Positions 8,213 through 16,342 of a stretch of 34,635 bases of DNA are shown piece by piece. The DNA lies in assembly GCF_010500965.1 (NCBI RefSeq), contig NZ_QVMI01000050.1:1-34635 (forward strand), in the 5' to 3' direction. Position 1 is the stretch's first letter. Every line of letters begins with the position of its first letter. Position numbers and translations under genes: made by a program. The stretch is from Bacteroides sp. 51 (GTDB lineage: Bacteria > Bacteroidota > Bacteroidia > Bacteroidales > Bacteroidaceae). The notes beneath the pieces are model-generated. The model was not told the origin of the DNA. It was given only the letters and a program-made list of their open reading frames with translations, and made no database searches.

Positions 8213-8518
8213 TTATTCTATCGTTTCAATTAAAAAACTTACCGGACGAAATCCGTCGTTACACGAAATCATAGCCGAATAAGGGTTCTTCATCCATCCG
8301 TTATAGAAATCACCTCCCCCATGTGCCAATGTCATCACAAACGGCATCATACTCTGCCATGCACTTTCACACATGCCTTCCGGTTTCTAATTATCCTTTG
8401 ATATGAAAGTTTGCCCTTCCTGCATGTCGCAGGCATGTTCCATCGGATTTTCATACATAGCCGACAGGTCACCATAATGAATTTTACGGATTACTGTTAT
8501 TTTGACCTTCTTTATCAT
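8213..8518 (-). pseudogene. TIGR04076-type protein, interrupted by one in-frame TAG
   Basis: A 102-codon frame begins at ATG 8518 with MIKKVKITVIRK, runs for 43 residues to an amber codon at 8387-8389, and continues in the same frame with KPEGMCESAW and later MISCNDGFRPVSFLIETIE to a TAA at 8213. Both halves resemble the small TIGR04076 family: an N-terminal KVKITV strand, a central PEG(F/M)C-AW segment and a C-terminal CNDGxRPV(I/S)F-E motif. The function of that family is not established. The upstream recombinase-like gene ends 2 bp before this start, so the two formed an operon. A single nonsense change is the simplest reading. Confidence 0.7.
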
Positions 8519-8520
8519 TT

Positions 8521-9156
8521 CTATTCCTCTTTAGATCCATCACTATTCTTTCTTGGCCCAAGCGCCCCCTTTGTATGCCCTCTGTTCAGATCCACATCAG
8601 CCTCATTCAATACCCTAAAAACTGAACTACGGCTTTTGAATCCACTCGTTTTCCAGATGTCATCAATCGTATGCCCACTCTTATACATATTTACTACAAG
8701 TTTAGCTCTCTCTGCTTTATTGTGTGCAGCAGAAGTAAGAACCTTGATTTTGCTCTTCAGCTTGCGTATATGATTAGTAGCTTTCCGATTGGCATTTACC
8801 TCCGAGGGCAATAAAGCAATGGTAAGCAACACATCTGATGTTTTGGTTTCAGGAAACAATTCGTTGCTGGAATCAATCTTGTCATGAATGGAGATAATCC
8901 GGATGACTTTCACCCGGCAGAATTCCAGGAAGAATGCTAACTGCCGGGTACCCTGTAGGACATTACTAAGTTTGGGCACGACCAATTCATCGCCCTTATG
9001 CAGGTTTCCCAGCACCTTATTCCATAGTGGACGTAGCTTCTCCTGTTCCGGTTGCTCTTCGACAATCTCACAACAACCGTATCTCTTCATCCATTCAATA
9101 TCGGCTTCAGCACCATCATAATGGGCAGAACGCATCAAATAGCCAACTTTTGCCAT
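8521..9156 (-). CDS. Serine recombinase-like protein with altered active site
   Basis: A 211-residue protein with the layout of small resolvases/invertases: an N-terminal catalytic-like domain (AKVGYLMRSAHYDG...) and a C-terminal helix-turn-helix (TIDDIWKTSGFKSRSSVFRVL, about 170-190). Ser10 aligns with the resolvase nucleophile, but the usual Arg8 is Met, and the KLDRLGR segment carrying two catalytic arginines reads KLSNVLQ (62-68), so both are replaced. Related Bacteroides proteins are annotated as recombinase family. It may bind DNA without recombining, or use other residues. Its start ATG faces the divergent lipoprotein gene across a 390-bp gap containing a hairpin repeat. Confidence 0.72.
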   Translation of the reverse strand: MAKVGYLMRSAHYDGAEADIEWMKRYGCCEIVEEQPEQEKLRPLWNKVLGNLHKGDELVVPKLSNVLQGTRQLAFFLEFCRVKVIRIISIHDKIDSSNELFPETKTSDVLLTIALLPSEVNANRKATNHIRKLKSKIKVLTSAAHNKAERAKLVVNMYKSGHTIDDIWKTSGFKSRSSVFRVLNEADVDLNRGHTKGALGPRKNSDGSKEE

Positions 9157-9410
9157 AACTCATTCTTTGGATATAAAATTTGCGAGTAAAATTATAATAT
9201 TTATAATAGAATAAATCATACTCAACCCCAAATATGTATGCTTTAAATCTTTTTAATTATACCGATGTGCGGATTACTATGTTCTTTGTCTGAACACTTT
9301 GACATATCCTGACATGAAAAAAACGAATGGTCCAAATCTTTCGTTCAGTATTCTATTTTTCAAGAATGGCATGTTTTCTATATTCTGTTTTTACTACTAC
9401 TTTTTATCTA

Positions 9411-9433
9411 ATAACTGATTTGTAATCAGTTAT
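9411..9433. repeat. Inverted repeat in the divergent intergenic region
   Basis: ATAACTGATT (9411-9420) and AATCAGTTAT (9424-9433) are exact reverse complements around TGT. A 10-bp perfect stem in a divergent intergenic region next to a resolvase-like gene could be an operator or a recombinase binding site. There is no T tract suited to termination of either neighbour, both of which transcribe away from it. Confidence 0.5.
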
Positions 9434-9512
9434 ATAAATCACACTAAGAGTATGATTATACAAGAATAATTAAATCAATTGATTGATGATAATTCTCTGG
9501 AATTTTATACTA

Positions 9513-9520
9513 TACATTTG
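9513..9520 (+). promoter_or_regulatory. -7 box upstream of the lipoprotein gene
   Basis: TACATTTG matches TAnnTTTG and lies 26 bp before the ATG at 9547. A TTGATTGA stretch about 30 bp upstream could serve as the -33 region, though the match is weak. Confidence 0.5.
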
Positions 9521-9546
9521 CATTTGAAATTTTAATCAAAGACAAT

Positions 9547-10656
9547 ATGGAGCGGTTTTCACTGAAAAGGAATGTTTATAAATGGCAGATGAAATATACA
9601 CAACATCAAAAGTGTATTTTATCGCTTTTCCTCATAAAGGTTAATAATCATACTCATCATTTTCTAATATTGATTTCCTTGTTTTATCTGTCAAGTTGCT
9701 CTTCAAGGAAGGATTACCAATTTCAGGATTCTGATGAAGCCGTTAATGCTTATAGTGATCTGCTGTACCAAATAAGATTGCTCGACAGGGTTTCAACAAC
9801 CCATATTATTGATTTAGTCCATAAATGGCAAACATTGAATGACTCGGTATTTATCTGCATCGTTCGGGACAGTATCGATAATAAAAATTATCACAGCAAA
9901 ACTGATTATAAAATAATCAACGACTCGATAATTCTCGAACTCGAACGCCTGATTGACAGCAACCCTCGAAATTTCAATGACTATTATCACATACTGAACA
10001 AGTTATCCGGTTCGGAACTTCCTGAAGAAATGAAAGGATTGGTCGCATCCGCTCATCAGTTTTTTCATTCCATGGACTCCGTATCGATTCGTCGAGTTGA
10101 CAAGCGGGAAACAATTCTGTTTTACGAAAACATGCTGGATTCAGCATTATCTCGCAACATCCGATCCAAACAGGATATCCTGCATTTCTTGAAATCCGAA
10201 GACATTGCTTTCAGACTCTTTCTTGGCCACCTGTCATCTTGGGGGGATATGCCTCTTGATCATATCAAGGTGAAGACTCAGGCGCAGGTAAGGAACATTT
10301 TTGAGTTGACGACCCGAAACCAGGAGATAATGAGCAAATCAGAGATCGTGATATTGATGACCATGCGCAATAACCGTCGGTTGCTCCAGAATGCCAACGT
10401 CTGTGTGACCGACGTACATAAGTTGGATTTCAACGATAGCAATCAGGCGACGGCATACCTGTGGATGCTTCTACAACCCTGGCTGTCAATAGACGGATTC
10501 TCCTATACATTGCTGTCACAAGAAGAAAGAGAATCACTTGAAAAATTAGCTATTGAAATGCCGCAAACTTTTAGCAAGTTGGAATCGGGACATTTTCCCA
10601 TTGACTTAAATATGCTTCCCTCACTCCTGATGAAAGCCTATATTGATAATTTATAA
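9547..10656 (+). CDS. Hypothetical lipoprotein (369 aa)
   Basis: The N-terminus has a long basic lead, a hydrophobic segment FLILISLFYLSSC and a lipobox cysteine at about residue 51 followed by SSRKD, so the protein is probably a lipoprotein facing the periplasm or outer surface. ATGs at 9547 and 9589 (residue 15) are both possible starts; the latter gives a more normal signal length. The mature part is mainly helical, with no motif I recognise. It is the first gene of a plus-strand group with the 148-aa, 116-aa and membrane protein genes, spaced by 11, -1 and 5 bp. The group looks like a self-contained cassette of unknown function on the element. Confidence 0.7.
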   Translation: MERFSLKRNVYKWQMKYTQHQKCILSLFLIKVNNHTHHFLILISLFYLSSCSSRKDYQFQDSDEAVNAYSDLLYQIRLLDRVSTTHIIDLVHKWQTLNDSVFICIVRDSIDNKNYHSKTDYKIINDSIILELERLIDSNPRNFNDYYHILNKLSGSELPEEMKGLVASAHQFFHSMDSVSIRRVDKRETILFYENMLDSALSRNIRSKQDILHFLKSEDIAFRLFLGHLSSWGDMPLDHIKVKTQAQVRNIFELTTRNQEIMSKSEIVILMTMRNNRRLLQNANVCVTDVHKLDFNDSNQATAYLWMLLQPWLSIDGFSYTLLSQEERESLEKLAIEMPQTFSKLESGHFPIDLNMLPSLLMKAYIDNL

Positions 10657-10667
10657 ACCACCTTCAC

Positions 10668-11114
10668 ATGCAACAAGAATATATCGAACGTTTCATTATG
10701 TTAGCTTCTTTGGAAATGCCTAATCTTATTGTCTCAACTCTTTTTCAAGGAGCAGAACTATCCGACGAAAGCACATTACTGACATTCTCTTTACCCAAAA
10801 AGTATTTGTTGGAGGAATTGATCGACGAGTTGGAGGATCAGATGGAATTAATCCTTTTATACCATCACATTCCCTCCGAAGATACCATCTTTGGGCATCG
10901 TTGCTGTGCATACTCTAATCCGCATTTTGGGCACATGTACAAAATGAATGCTATCGCAGATGAGCGTTGCAGGTGCGACACCATCTACGTTACCTTGTAT
11001 TCGTCATTGGAAGTCATGGGCATTAAGTTGCGTAATGAACTGGTAGAGACTGGCAAGCGTGGGCGGTTCATCTACAACCGCAAGGTAGATGAACTATTAC
11101 GGGATTTTATCTAA
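10668..11114 (+). CDS. Hypothetical protein (148 aa)
   Basis: A soluble, acidic protein without signal peptide or membrane segment. It contains an acidic helix (KYLLEELIDELEDQMELIL, about 45-63) and a Cys/His-containing stretch (FGHRCCAYSNPHFGH, about 75-89, plus ERCRC near 102) that might bind a metal, although I see no classical zinc-finger spacing. I do not recognise the family. It follows the lipoprotein gene by 11 bp, and its stop codon TAA shares one base with the ATG of the next gene, indicating translational coupling. Confidence 0.65.
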   Translation: MQQEYIERFIMLASLEMPNLIVSTLFQGAELSDESTLLTFSLPKKYLLEELIDELEDQMELILLYHHIPSEDTIFGHRCCAYSNPHFGHMYKMNAIADERCRCDTIYVTLYSSLEVMGIKLRNELVETGKRGRFIYNRKVDELLRDFI

Positions 11115-11464
11115 TGAAGGCGGAACTATATCAGCAACTGGTTACTCTTATACATGCCACTTATACATGGGTGGATGTCATGGATGCTGATGGAGAAGAA
11201 AGTTTCAGTTTCCATACCGGCGGAAGTTTTTATCCTGTTCACAGCCGGGTCTTGCGTCTGGTCGCCAAATGGTCAAACTACAATTATCCGAAGGGCCAAT
11301 GCTGGCGTATTCCTGAGTTTGAATTGGATAATGCCATCCGTGCGTTGAGCCAAAATCCCTCCTTCAGGAAGCGTTGCCGGAACAATCAGCTTCTTTATAC
11401 GGATGCGGAAACAATCATTAAGGAAGCCTCCTTCGGACATATTATTTTAGAATTAGAGCCCTAA
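11114..11464 (+). CDS. Hypothetical protein (116 aa)
   Basis: A small soluble protein with a central aromatic, basic segment (LVAKWSNYNYPKGQCWRIPE) and no recognised domain. The ATG overlaps the stop of the 148-aa gene by one base, so its translation is probably coupled to that gene. The membrane protein gene follows 5 bp downstream. The close spacing suggests it works with these neighbours, but nothing in the sequence shows how. Confidence 0.65.
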   Translation: MKAELYQQLVTLIHATYTWVDVMDADGEESFSFHTGGSFYPVHSRVLRLVAKWSNYNYPKGQCWRIPEFELDNAIRALSQNPSFRKRCRNNQLLYTDAETIIKEASFGHIILELEP

Positions 11465-11469
11465 TAAAA

Positions 11470-11973
11470 ATGATTACAAATAGTATACATATCCTATTTC
11501 CTGTGTTATTGTTTCTGTTTTCCCTGATTGGCTATAAGGCAGCCGGGAAAAGAATAAGCAAATTCTATGTAAGCATGGCCCAACGCCATAGTTGGCGCAG
11601 GTTTTATACGCTAATGCTATTACTGATATTGTTGCTGTTCCATTTCAACTATGTCAATATCGCTCAAAGTGTATATGACCTGGCTCCTTCATCCATTGCC
11701 TTTATCTTTCTGTTCTCACATGGTTTCACAGAGCGCATCATCTATTACCTTCAGAACAGAAGGACGCTCTTCGTGAGTGCCATCATTGCCCTGATCTGTG
11801 GGTTTATTCCGTTCTTCCTTTCGACAGCCGTCACAATAGAAGCCCTTTTATTCGGAGCGATATTTTACCCCTCGCGAAAAGTGCGTGAACGGATTTCATT
11901 CCCTAATTATCACAAGGAAATAATGGAGCAGCCAGGAGATATACGATACTTCTATTACGACTGGAATGATTGA
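11470..11973 (+). CDS. Integral membrane protein (167 aa)
   Basis: There are about four hydrophobic segments: 7-23 (HILFPVLLFLFSLIGY), 46-60 (TLMLLLILLLFHFNY), 73-85 and 101-132. Loops are basic, and a polar C-terminal tail ends YFYYDWND. No transporter or enzyme motif is visible. It is the last gene of the cassette headed by the lipoprotein gene at 9547, so one reading is an envelope-associated complex of a lipoprotein, two cytoplasmic proteins and this membrane protein. The 198 bp that follow contain no clear terminator. Confidence 0.7.
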   Translation: MITNSIHILFPVLLFLFSLIGYKAAGKRISKFYVSMAQRHSWRRFYTLMLLLILLLFHFNYVNIAQSVYDLAPSSIAFIFLFSHGFTERIIYYLQNRRTLFVSAIIALICGFIPFFLSTAVTIEALLFGAIFYPSRKVRERISFPNYHKEIMEQPGDIRYFYYDWND

Positions 11974-12130
11974 CAATTAGATTTCTTTTTCGATGGCTAT
12001 TGACTGTCACATTAAAGAATGAAACGTCATCAATGAAAAGGGTTAGCCCAAAAACTTCTTTCACGACAGACAAGTTTCAACAAGACTAACATAGCAGTTT
12101 ATTGTCAGTCACCATCACTTCCTATATTAC

Positions 12131-12144
12131 ACGATTAGAATCGT
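12131..12144. promoter_or_regulatory. Small inverted repeat before the winged-helix gene
   Basis: ACGATT and AATCGT flank AG, forming a 6-2-6 palindrome 28 bp before the ATG at 12172. Its position fits an operator for the DNA-binding protein encoded downstream. Nothing else was found in the 198-bp gap from 11974 to 12171. Confidence 0.35.
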
Positions 12145-12171
12145 AAAATTATTATTAAAATATATAATTCC

Positions 12172-12975
12172 ATGAGTGAAATTATTGCAAATTACCAAAT
12201 AAAGGCAGACATGTTCCTGCTTGAGTATCTTCGGCCAAGAAGTACAGAACGGACATCAAAATTGGACGCCTTTTGTGAACTGATGAATATGGCAATGAGC
12301 CAAGATACCCCATCGGAGGAAACCCGGTTCGGCACCACCGTTCATTTGCATCAAGGACAGTTTATAGTGACCGTCACCGACCTTGCCAAAAAGTGGAATT
12401 GGCATAGGGTTACGGTCAAGTCCTTTCTCGACAAATTGGTTGCTCTGAATTATGCCGAGATGTTTTCACAGGGCAAATTCTTTGTGATAGCCATGCGCTT
12501 CACCCAGCCGTCTGAACAGGAACGAAACCTCGTTTCGTTCACCAAAGATGAGCAACGTCTTGTCAGATGGCTAAGTGGATATATTAGTATAGAAGAGGTG
12601 TTCTCTTCCAGTGTCGATTTCTTCAAAGATACGGATGCTATTTTCAAACCGCAGGAGACAGACAGCAAAGCGGATGCCGGGGCACGACTTCACCGGTTCA
12701 TCTCACATCTCATCCTGAGCCACACCGATCTTATTCCGGTACAGCCCGATGTGAATATAGCGCTCGCCACACTTTTTACCGAACATTGCCACCATGACTT
12801 CATTGAATTCTGGCGTATGCTTTCTTTGGGCGGCCTTCTTTTTTCAAGTACTCAAAGCCCAATTCTTAAACCGCATTTATCCGAACTTTCAGAAGAAGTC
12901 AAAAAGTTATCGGATATAATCTTTGCACACTACGGAACGATGCTCCACTGCGCACCCATTGAAAATAAAAAATAG
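12172..12975 (+). CDS. Winged-helix DNA-binding protein upstream of oriT/MobV
   Basis: A 267-residue protein with a clear winged helix-turn-helix at about residues 62-105 (GQFIVTVTDLAKKWNWHRVT, then VKSFLDKLVALN), similar to modules in phage and plasmid replication or accessory mobilization proteins. The C-terminal part is helical and unrecognised. It is placed immediately before the inverted-repeat-rich region and the relaxase, so it could be an oriT-binding auxiliary protein, a replication initiator or a regulator of mob genes. It lacks the two-domain layout of RepB/Rep_3 initiators, so I do not call it Rep. A small palindrome at 12131-12144 may be its operator. Confidence 0.65.
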   Translation: MSEIIANYQIKADMFLLEYLRPRSTERTSKLDAFCELMNMAMSQDTPSEETRFGTTVHLHQGQFIVTVTDLAKKWNWHRVTVKSFLDKLVALNYAEMFSQGKFFVIAMRFTQPSEQERNLVSFTKDEQRLVRWLSGYISIEEVFSSSVDFFKDTDAIFKPQETDSKADAGARLHRFISHLILSHTDLIPVQPDVNIALATLFTEHCHHDFIEFWRMLSLGGLLFSSTQSPILKPHLSELSEEVKKLSDIIFAHYGTMLHCAPIENKK

Positions 12976-13082
12976 AAATCACCGCAAACTTGCCATCCCC
13001 ACAAAAGGCAGGAAGCCCGCTTTAACAAAATGCAGCCTCATAATGTCATTATCCCTTCCATTCCGGCAGGATATTTACTTCG

Positions 13083-13187
13083 GAGGTCTTGACCTCTTGT
13101 AAGGCACAAGGCTTGCCTTTCAGGCACAGAATTTATTCTGTGGGTAGCCTAATACCCCATTTGCAAAATTGCAATGGGAAATAGGCT
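13083..13187. other. Candidate oriT: three nested or tandem inverted repeats
   Basis: Within the 252-bp gap before the relaxase gene are three hairpins: GAGGTC-TT-GACCTC (13083-13096), CACAGAAT-TT-ATTCTGTG (13125-13142), and a longer one in which AGCCTA (13146-13151) pairs with TAGGCT (13182-13187) around an inner stem CCCATTTGCAA/TTGCAATGGG (13056+100 to 13178, i.e. 13156-13178) with one bulged T. MobV relaxases nick at stem-loop sites directly upstream of their own gene, and this region ends 40 bp before the MobV ATG. I cannot place the nick site. Confidence 0.6.
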
Positions 13188-13227
13188 CTAACGAGGCAGC
13201 AAGCTGTGAATAAAAAAACTAAAAAAT

Positions 13228-14685
13228 ATGGCGAAACAAATAAAACAGGTCATGGATATCCGTGCCTCGAAAGGGATAACAGTTGGACAAAGTAACGAGC
13301 ATCAGCGTAAGTGGTCAGAGAAAGGTTGGAACTCTGCTGTCAGTACCGGGAACTATGACCGAAGTCGGGAGGCTCTCAATTTCGAGATCAAAAAAGGCGG
13401 AGTTGTTACTCCTGTTGAGAAGCGCAAAAACATCCCGCAGTTAATGGCGGAAAATCTGGCTGAACGTGGTATCAAAGATCTCAACGAGGGCCGGGAAACC
13501 CCTAAGTACCGGACGGTGGTCAACTTCATTTTGGGCGGTACACGAGAACGTATGCTTGAAATAGCTTTCGGGAATCAAAAGGTAGATCTTACAAAAGGTG
13601 CTGACAACTCACATATAAAACGAAGCCCTGATATTGAACGGTGGGCACAGGATATGTACAGATTTGCAAGTGACAAATGGGGGGAGGAAAATATTGTTGC
13701 TTTCATTGTACATCTCGACGAAACCAACCCGCATATCCACATGACTCTTTTGCCAATAGATAAGGATAAGAAGTTCGCATTCAAAAAAATGTTTGCCGGG
13801 AAGGATAAATATGAATATAAGGAAATCATGCTGGCTCTTCACGATGAACTGGCCAGGGTAAATGAAAAGTGGGGGCTGAAGCGTGGAAATAGCATTGCTG
13901 TAACAGGTGCGAAACATCGCACGACGGAAGAGTACAGACGTGATCTTTCCGAGCAATGCACCACGCTCGAAGGACAGATTGAGGAGAACAAAAAAATACT
14001 CAAACAGCTCTATAACGATATCCGGTTTGCGGAAAAGAGAGTGAAAGGACTTACCACGATGACCTTGAATTTAGAGCAGCGGAAAGAAGAATTGGAACAA
14101 GAGATTGCAGCTGTCAATGAAGAGTTGAAAAACGGCAAAGGTAATTCTGAAGAGTTACACGAACGAATTAAGAAACTGGATAATGACCTTCAGAAAGTAT
14201 TGGATAATTTGGCAGATAAACAGGCAAAACTGGAATATGCCAACGAACAGTTGGATGAATTGAAAAGTCTTAAAGACGAAGTGAAAGAACTGACGAATCA
14301 ATACCAACAGCAGCTAAGGATTTCGACATCCAATCTGACCCAGCAGGTGCGGTTCAGATTGGCAGATGTACTCTTGGATGACTTAATCAGAGATTTCAAA
14401 ATGATTTTGCCAACTCTCAGTCCTGGAACGAAAGAATCCCTAGACGATTCACTATTACAGGATATGGCGGAACAAGGCGAAGATATTATCAAATGTGCCA
14501 TATTCCTATATGCCAATTTGGTGGATCAGGCAACTAACTTTGCGAAAGGACACGGAGGAGGTGGAGGAGGAAGCGACCTTCCCTGGGGGCGTAAGGATGA
14601 TGAAGATGACCGGGCCTGGGCACGCCGCTGTCTGATGATGGCTCATCGGATGATGAAGCCAAGTGGAAAAAATAGGCGAAGATAG
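13228..14685 (+). CDS. MobV/Pre-family relaxase
   Basis: A 485-residue plasmid mobilization/recombination enzyme (Mob_Pre family), expected to nick oriT and lead single-stranded transfer. The signature HLDExxPHxH is at 162-171 (HLDETNPHIH), the metal-binding histidine motif of MobV enzymes. An N-terminal region with NEHQRK (about 23-28) corresponds to the first conserved motif. Residues about 235-360 form a long coiled coil, as in other MobV proteins, and a glycine run near 445 precedes a basic C-terminus. The candidate oriT lies immediately upstream. The gene is full length with no visible defect. It is probably co-transcribed with the winged-helix gene or from a promoter within oriT. Confidence 0.92.
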   Translation: MAKQIKQVMDIRASKGITVGQSNEHQRKWSEKGWNSAVSTGNYDRSREALNFEIKKGGVVTPVEKRKNIPQLMAENLAERGIKDLNEGRETPKYRTVVNFILGGTRERMLEIAFGNQKVDLTKGADNSHIKRSPDIERWAQDMYRFASDKWGEENIVAFIVHLDETNPHIHMTLLPIDKDKKFAFKKMFAGKDKYEYKEIMLALHDELARVNEKWGLKRGNSIAVTGAKHRTTEEYRRDLSEQCTTLEGQIEENKKILKQLYNDIRFAEKRVKGLTTMTLNLEQRKEELEQEIAAVNEELKNGKGNSEELHERIKKLDNDLQKVLDNLADKQAKLEYANEQLDELKSLKDEVKELTNQYQQQLRISTSNLTQQVRFRLADVLLDDLIRDFKMILPTLSPGTKESLDDSLLQDMAEQGEDIIKCAIFLYANLVDQATNFAKGHGGGGGGSDLPWGRKDDEDDRAWARRCLMMAHRMMKPSGKNRRR

Positions 14686-14821
14686 TTTTTGAGTATGATA
14701 ACAGGTATGATTTTTTCCGAGAAACAAAATGCAGGTTAAATACTGATTGATTGAAAATAGAACCTTTCTTCACTTCATTTAGATACAGTTTCTTTGCCCC
14801 ACACATCAAATTAAGATTACA

Positions 14822-16237
14822 ATGATAAAGAAAATATTATTGATTTTACCACTCGCTTTGTCGCTGCAAGCGCAAGCGGATGATGCCCGTCTTTCAGATA
14901 GTCTTATAGTTCATAATGCTTCTTTAGGAATGCTCGAACCAATTAGACCGTCCTACCTTGAAAATATTACTTCTGCGAGGATATGGAAGGACAATTGGTT
15001 CTTGGGCATTTCCGGTGGAGCTTCGGCATTTGTAGGTTCTCCGTTGGGCTGTGCCGACGTATTCGACAGGATGGAGCCGACTTTATCTGTTTCAGGCGGG
15101 AAATGGTTCACACCGGCCATTGGCGGTCGAGTTTCCTTTCAGGGGTTCAAACTTAAAAACAGTCTGCTGCATAAGCAATCATACAAAAGTGTGCATGCTG
15201 ATTTTTTATGGAATGTATTGTCTCACTCTTACAATGCCCGTGACCAGCCAAAATGGAAAATTGTTCCCTACGTAGGACTTGGCATCATACACAATGAGGA
15301 TAATGGGAACAGTCCTTTTGCCTTCTCTTATGGCGTGACGGGACAATATCGTCTTTCTCAAAGGATTCACCTAACCATGGAACTTGGCGGCACTACTACA
15401 TTTAAAGACTTTGACGGTCGCGGCGCTTCCAATAGATTCGGTGACAATCTGATGAGCCTCACAGCCGGCCTATCTTTCTCAATTGGAAAGGTAGGCTGGA
15501 AAAGAGTGGTGGATGCCAATCCTTATATTAAGCAAAATAAATGGTTGATTGAGTATGCTTCTTCATTAAACGATTGCAATTCACTTTTGACCAGGCAACA
15601 TAATGAGGATGCAAAATCAATCGCTGAATTGAAAAAGATTCTGGAGATTGAAGGATTACTTGGCTTATATAAAGACCGCTCAAAGAATCAGGAAAAGAAA
15701 AACCTCTCAAAGAAATCTTATCCAAAGAACGATTACAGTGGGCTTAATTCCCTCCGCTCAAGATTGCAGGATATTCAATGGTCCGATAATTCATCTGGTG
15801 GTGATTCTATTCAAGAGATGAGTTCTACAGACAATTATAAGTTGGGAAGTTCTTCCGAATATCGGTCATCACTACAAGGCTATCTTGCAAGGTTGTCCAA
15901 AGGAAAAAGTTGCATAGGCGCACCCATCTTCTTTTTCTTTGAGTTGGGAACAAATCACCTTACGGATGCTTCTCAATTAATCAATCTGGATGAAATTGCC
16001 AGGATTGCAAAACAATACAATCTGAATATCAGGGTTTGTGGATCTGCTGACAGTGCTACCGGAACAGATGATGTTAATCGTAATTTAGGAGCCAGCCGTT
16101 CAGAATATATCTGTTCACAATTATTACAGCGGGGCATTGACAAGAAACAAATTTTAGAGGTAAATAAAGGAGGGATTGATACCTATATACCGAACGAAGC
16201 TAACCGGCACACTTCAGTGATGCTCTTCCTTAAATAG
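14822..16237 (+). CDS. OmpA-family outer membrane protein
   Basis: A 471-residue protein with a signal peptide (MIKKILLILPLALSLQAQA), an N-terminal part rich in alternating beta strands that looks like a small outer-membrane barrel (about 55-225, ending LTAGLSFSIGK), a charged linker, and a C-terminal OmpA-like peptidoglycan-binding domain (about 360-471) with NIRVCGSADSATGTDDVNRN and LGASRSEYICSQLLQRGI. OmpA domains anchor the outer membrane to peptidoglycan. OmpA proteins accompany mobilization genes on some Bacteroidales elements, but the role in transfer is not shown here. It stands 136 bp after mobV; a weak -7-like TTTCTTTG is at 14789-14796. Confidence 0.88.
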   Translation: MIKKILLILPLALSLQAQADDARLSDSLIVHNASLGMLEPIRPSYLENITSARIWKDNWFLGISGGASAFVGSPLGCADVFDRMEPTLSVSGGKWFTPAIGGRVSFQGFKLKNSLLHKQSYKSVHADFLWNVLSHSYNARDQPKWKIVPYVGLGIIHNEDNGNSPFAFSYGVTGQYRLSQRIHLTMELGGTTTFKDFDGRGASNRFGDNLMSLTAGLSFSIGKVGWKRVVDANPYIKQNKWLIEYASSLNDCNSLLTRQHNEDAKSIAELKKILEIEGLLGLYKDRSKNQEKKNLSKKSYPKNDYSGLNSLRSRLQDIQWSDNSSGGDSIQEMSSTDNYKLGSSSEYRSSLQGYLARLSKGKSCIGAPIFFFFELGTNHLTDASQLINLDEIARIAKQYNLNIRVCGSADSATGTDDVNRNLGASRSEYICSQLLQRGIDKKQILEVNKGGIDTYIPNEANRHTSVMLFLK

Positions 16238-16315
16238 GGTTCCCTGAATAATACCAACCAATTGATTATCATCAATATACCTGTTTAAACATTTCCTAAT
16301 TTAGCTTTAAATCAT

Positions 16316-16323
16316 TATCTTTG
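16316..16323 (+). promoter_or_regulatory. -7 box of the IS transposase
   Basis: TATCTTTG matches TAnnTTTG and lies 19 bp before the ATG at 16343. It overlaps the leader of the longer open frame that begins at GTG 16325, which favours the ATG as the true start. Confidence 0.5.
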
Positions 16324-16342
16324 AGTGTTAAAAGACAGTTTT

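Larger units (their letters stand above)
9157..9546. other. Divergent AT-rich intergenic region
   Basis: This 390-bp region separates the minus-strand recombinase-like gene from the plus-strand lipoprotein gene and should carry both promoters. It contains the inverted repeat at 9411-9433 and a -7 box at 9513-9520. No open frame in it looks like a gene. Confidence 0.5.

Noticed and set aside
8387-8389. Amber codon read as pyrrolysine or other recoding
   Set aside because: No pyrrolysine machinery is expected in Bacteroidales and no recoding signal is visible; a nonsense mutation is simpler.
9391-9400. ACTACTACT run as another member of the ACTA arrays
   Set aside because: The spacing is 3 bp, not 8, and it is a simple trinucleotide run.
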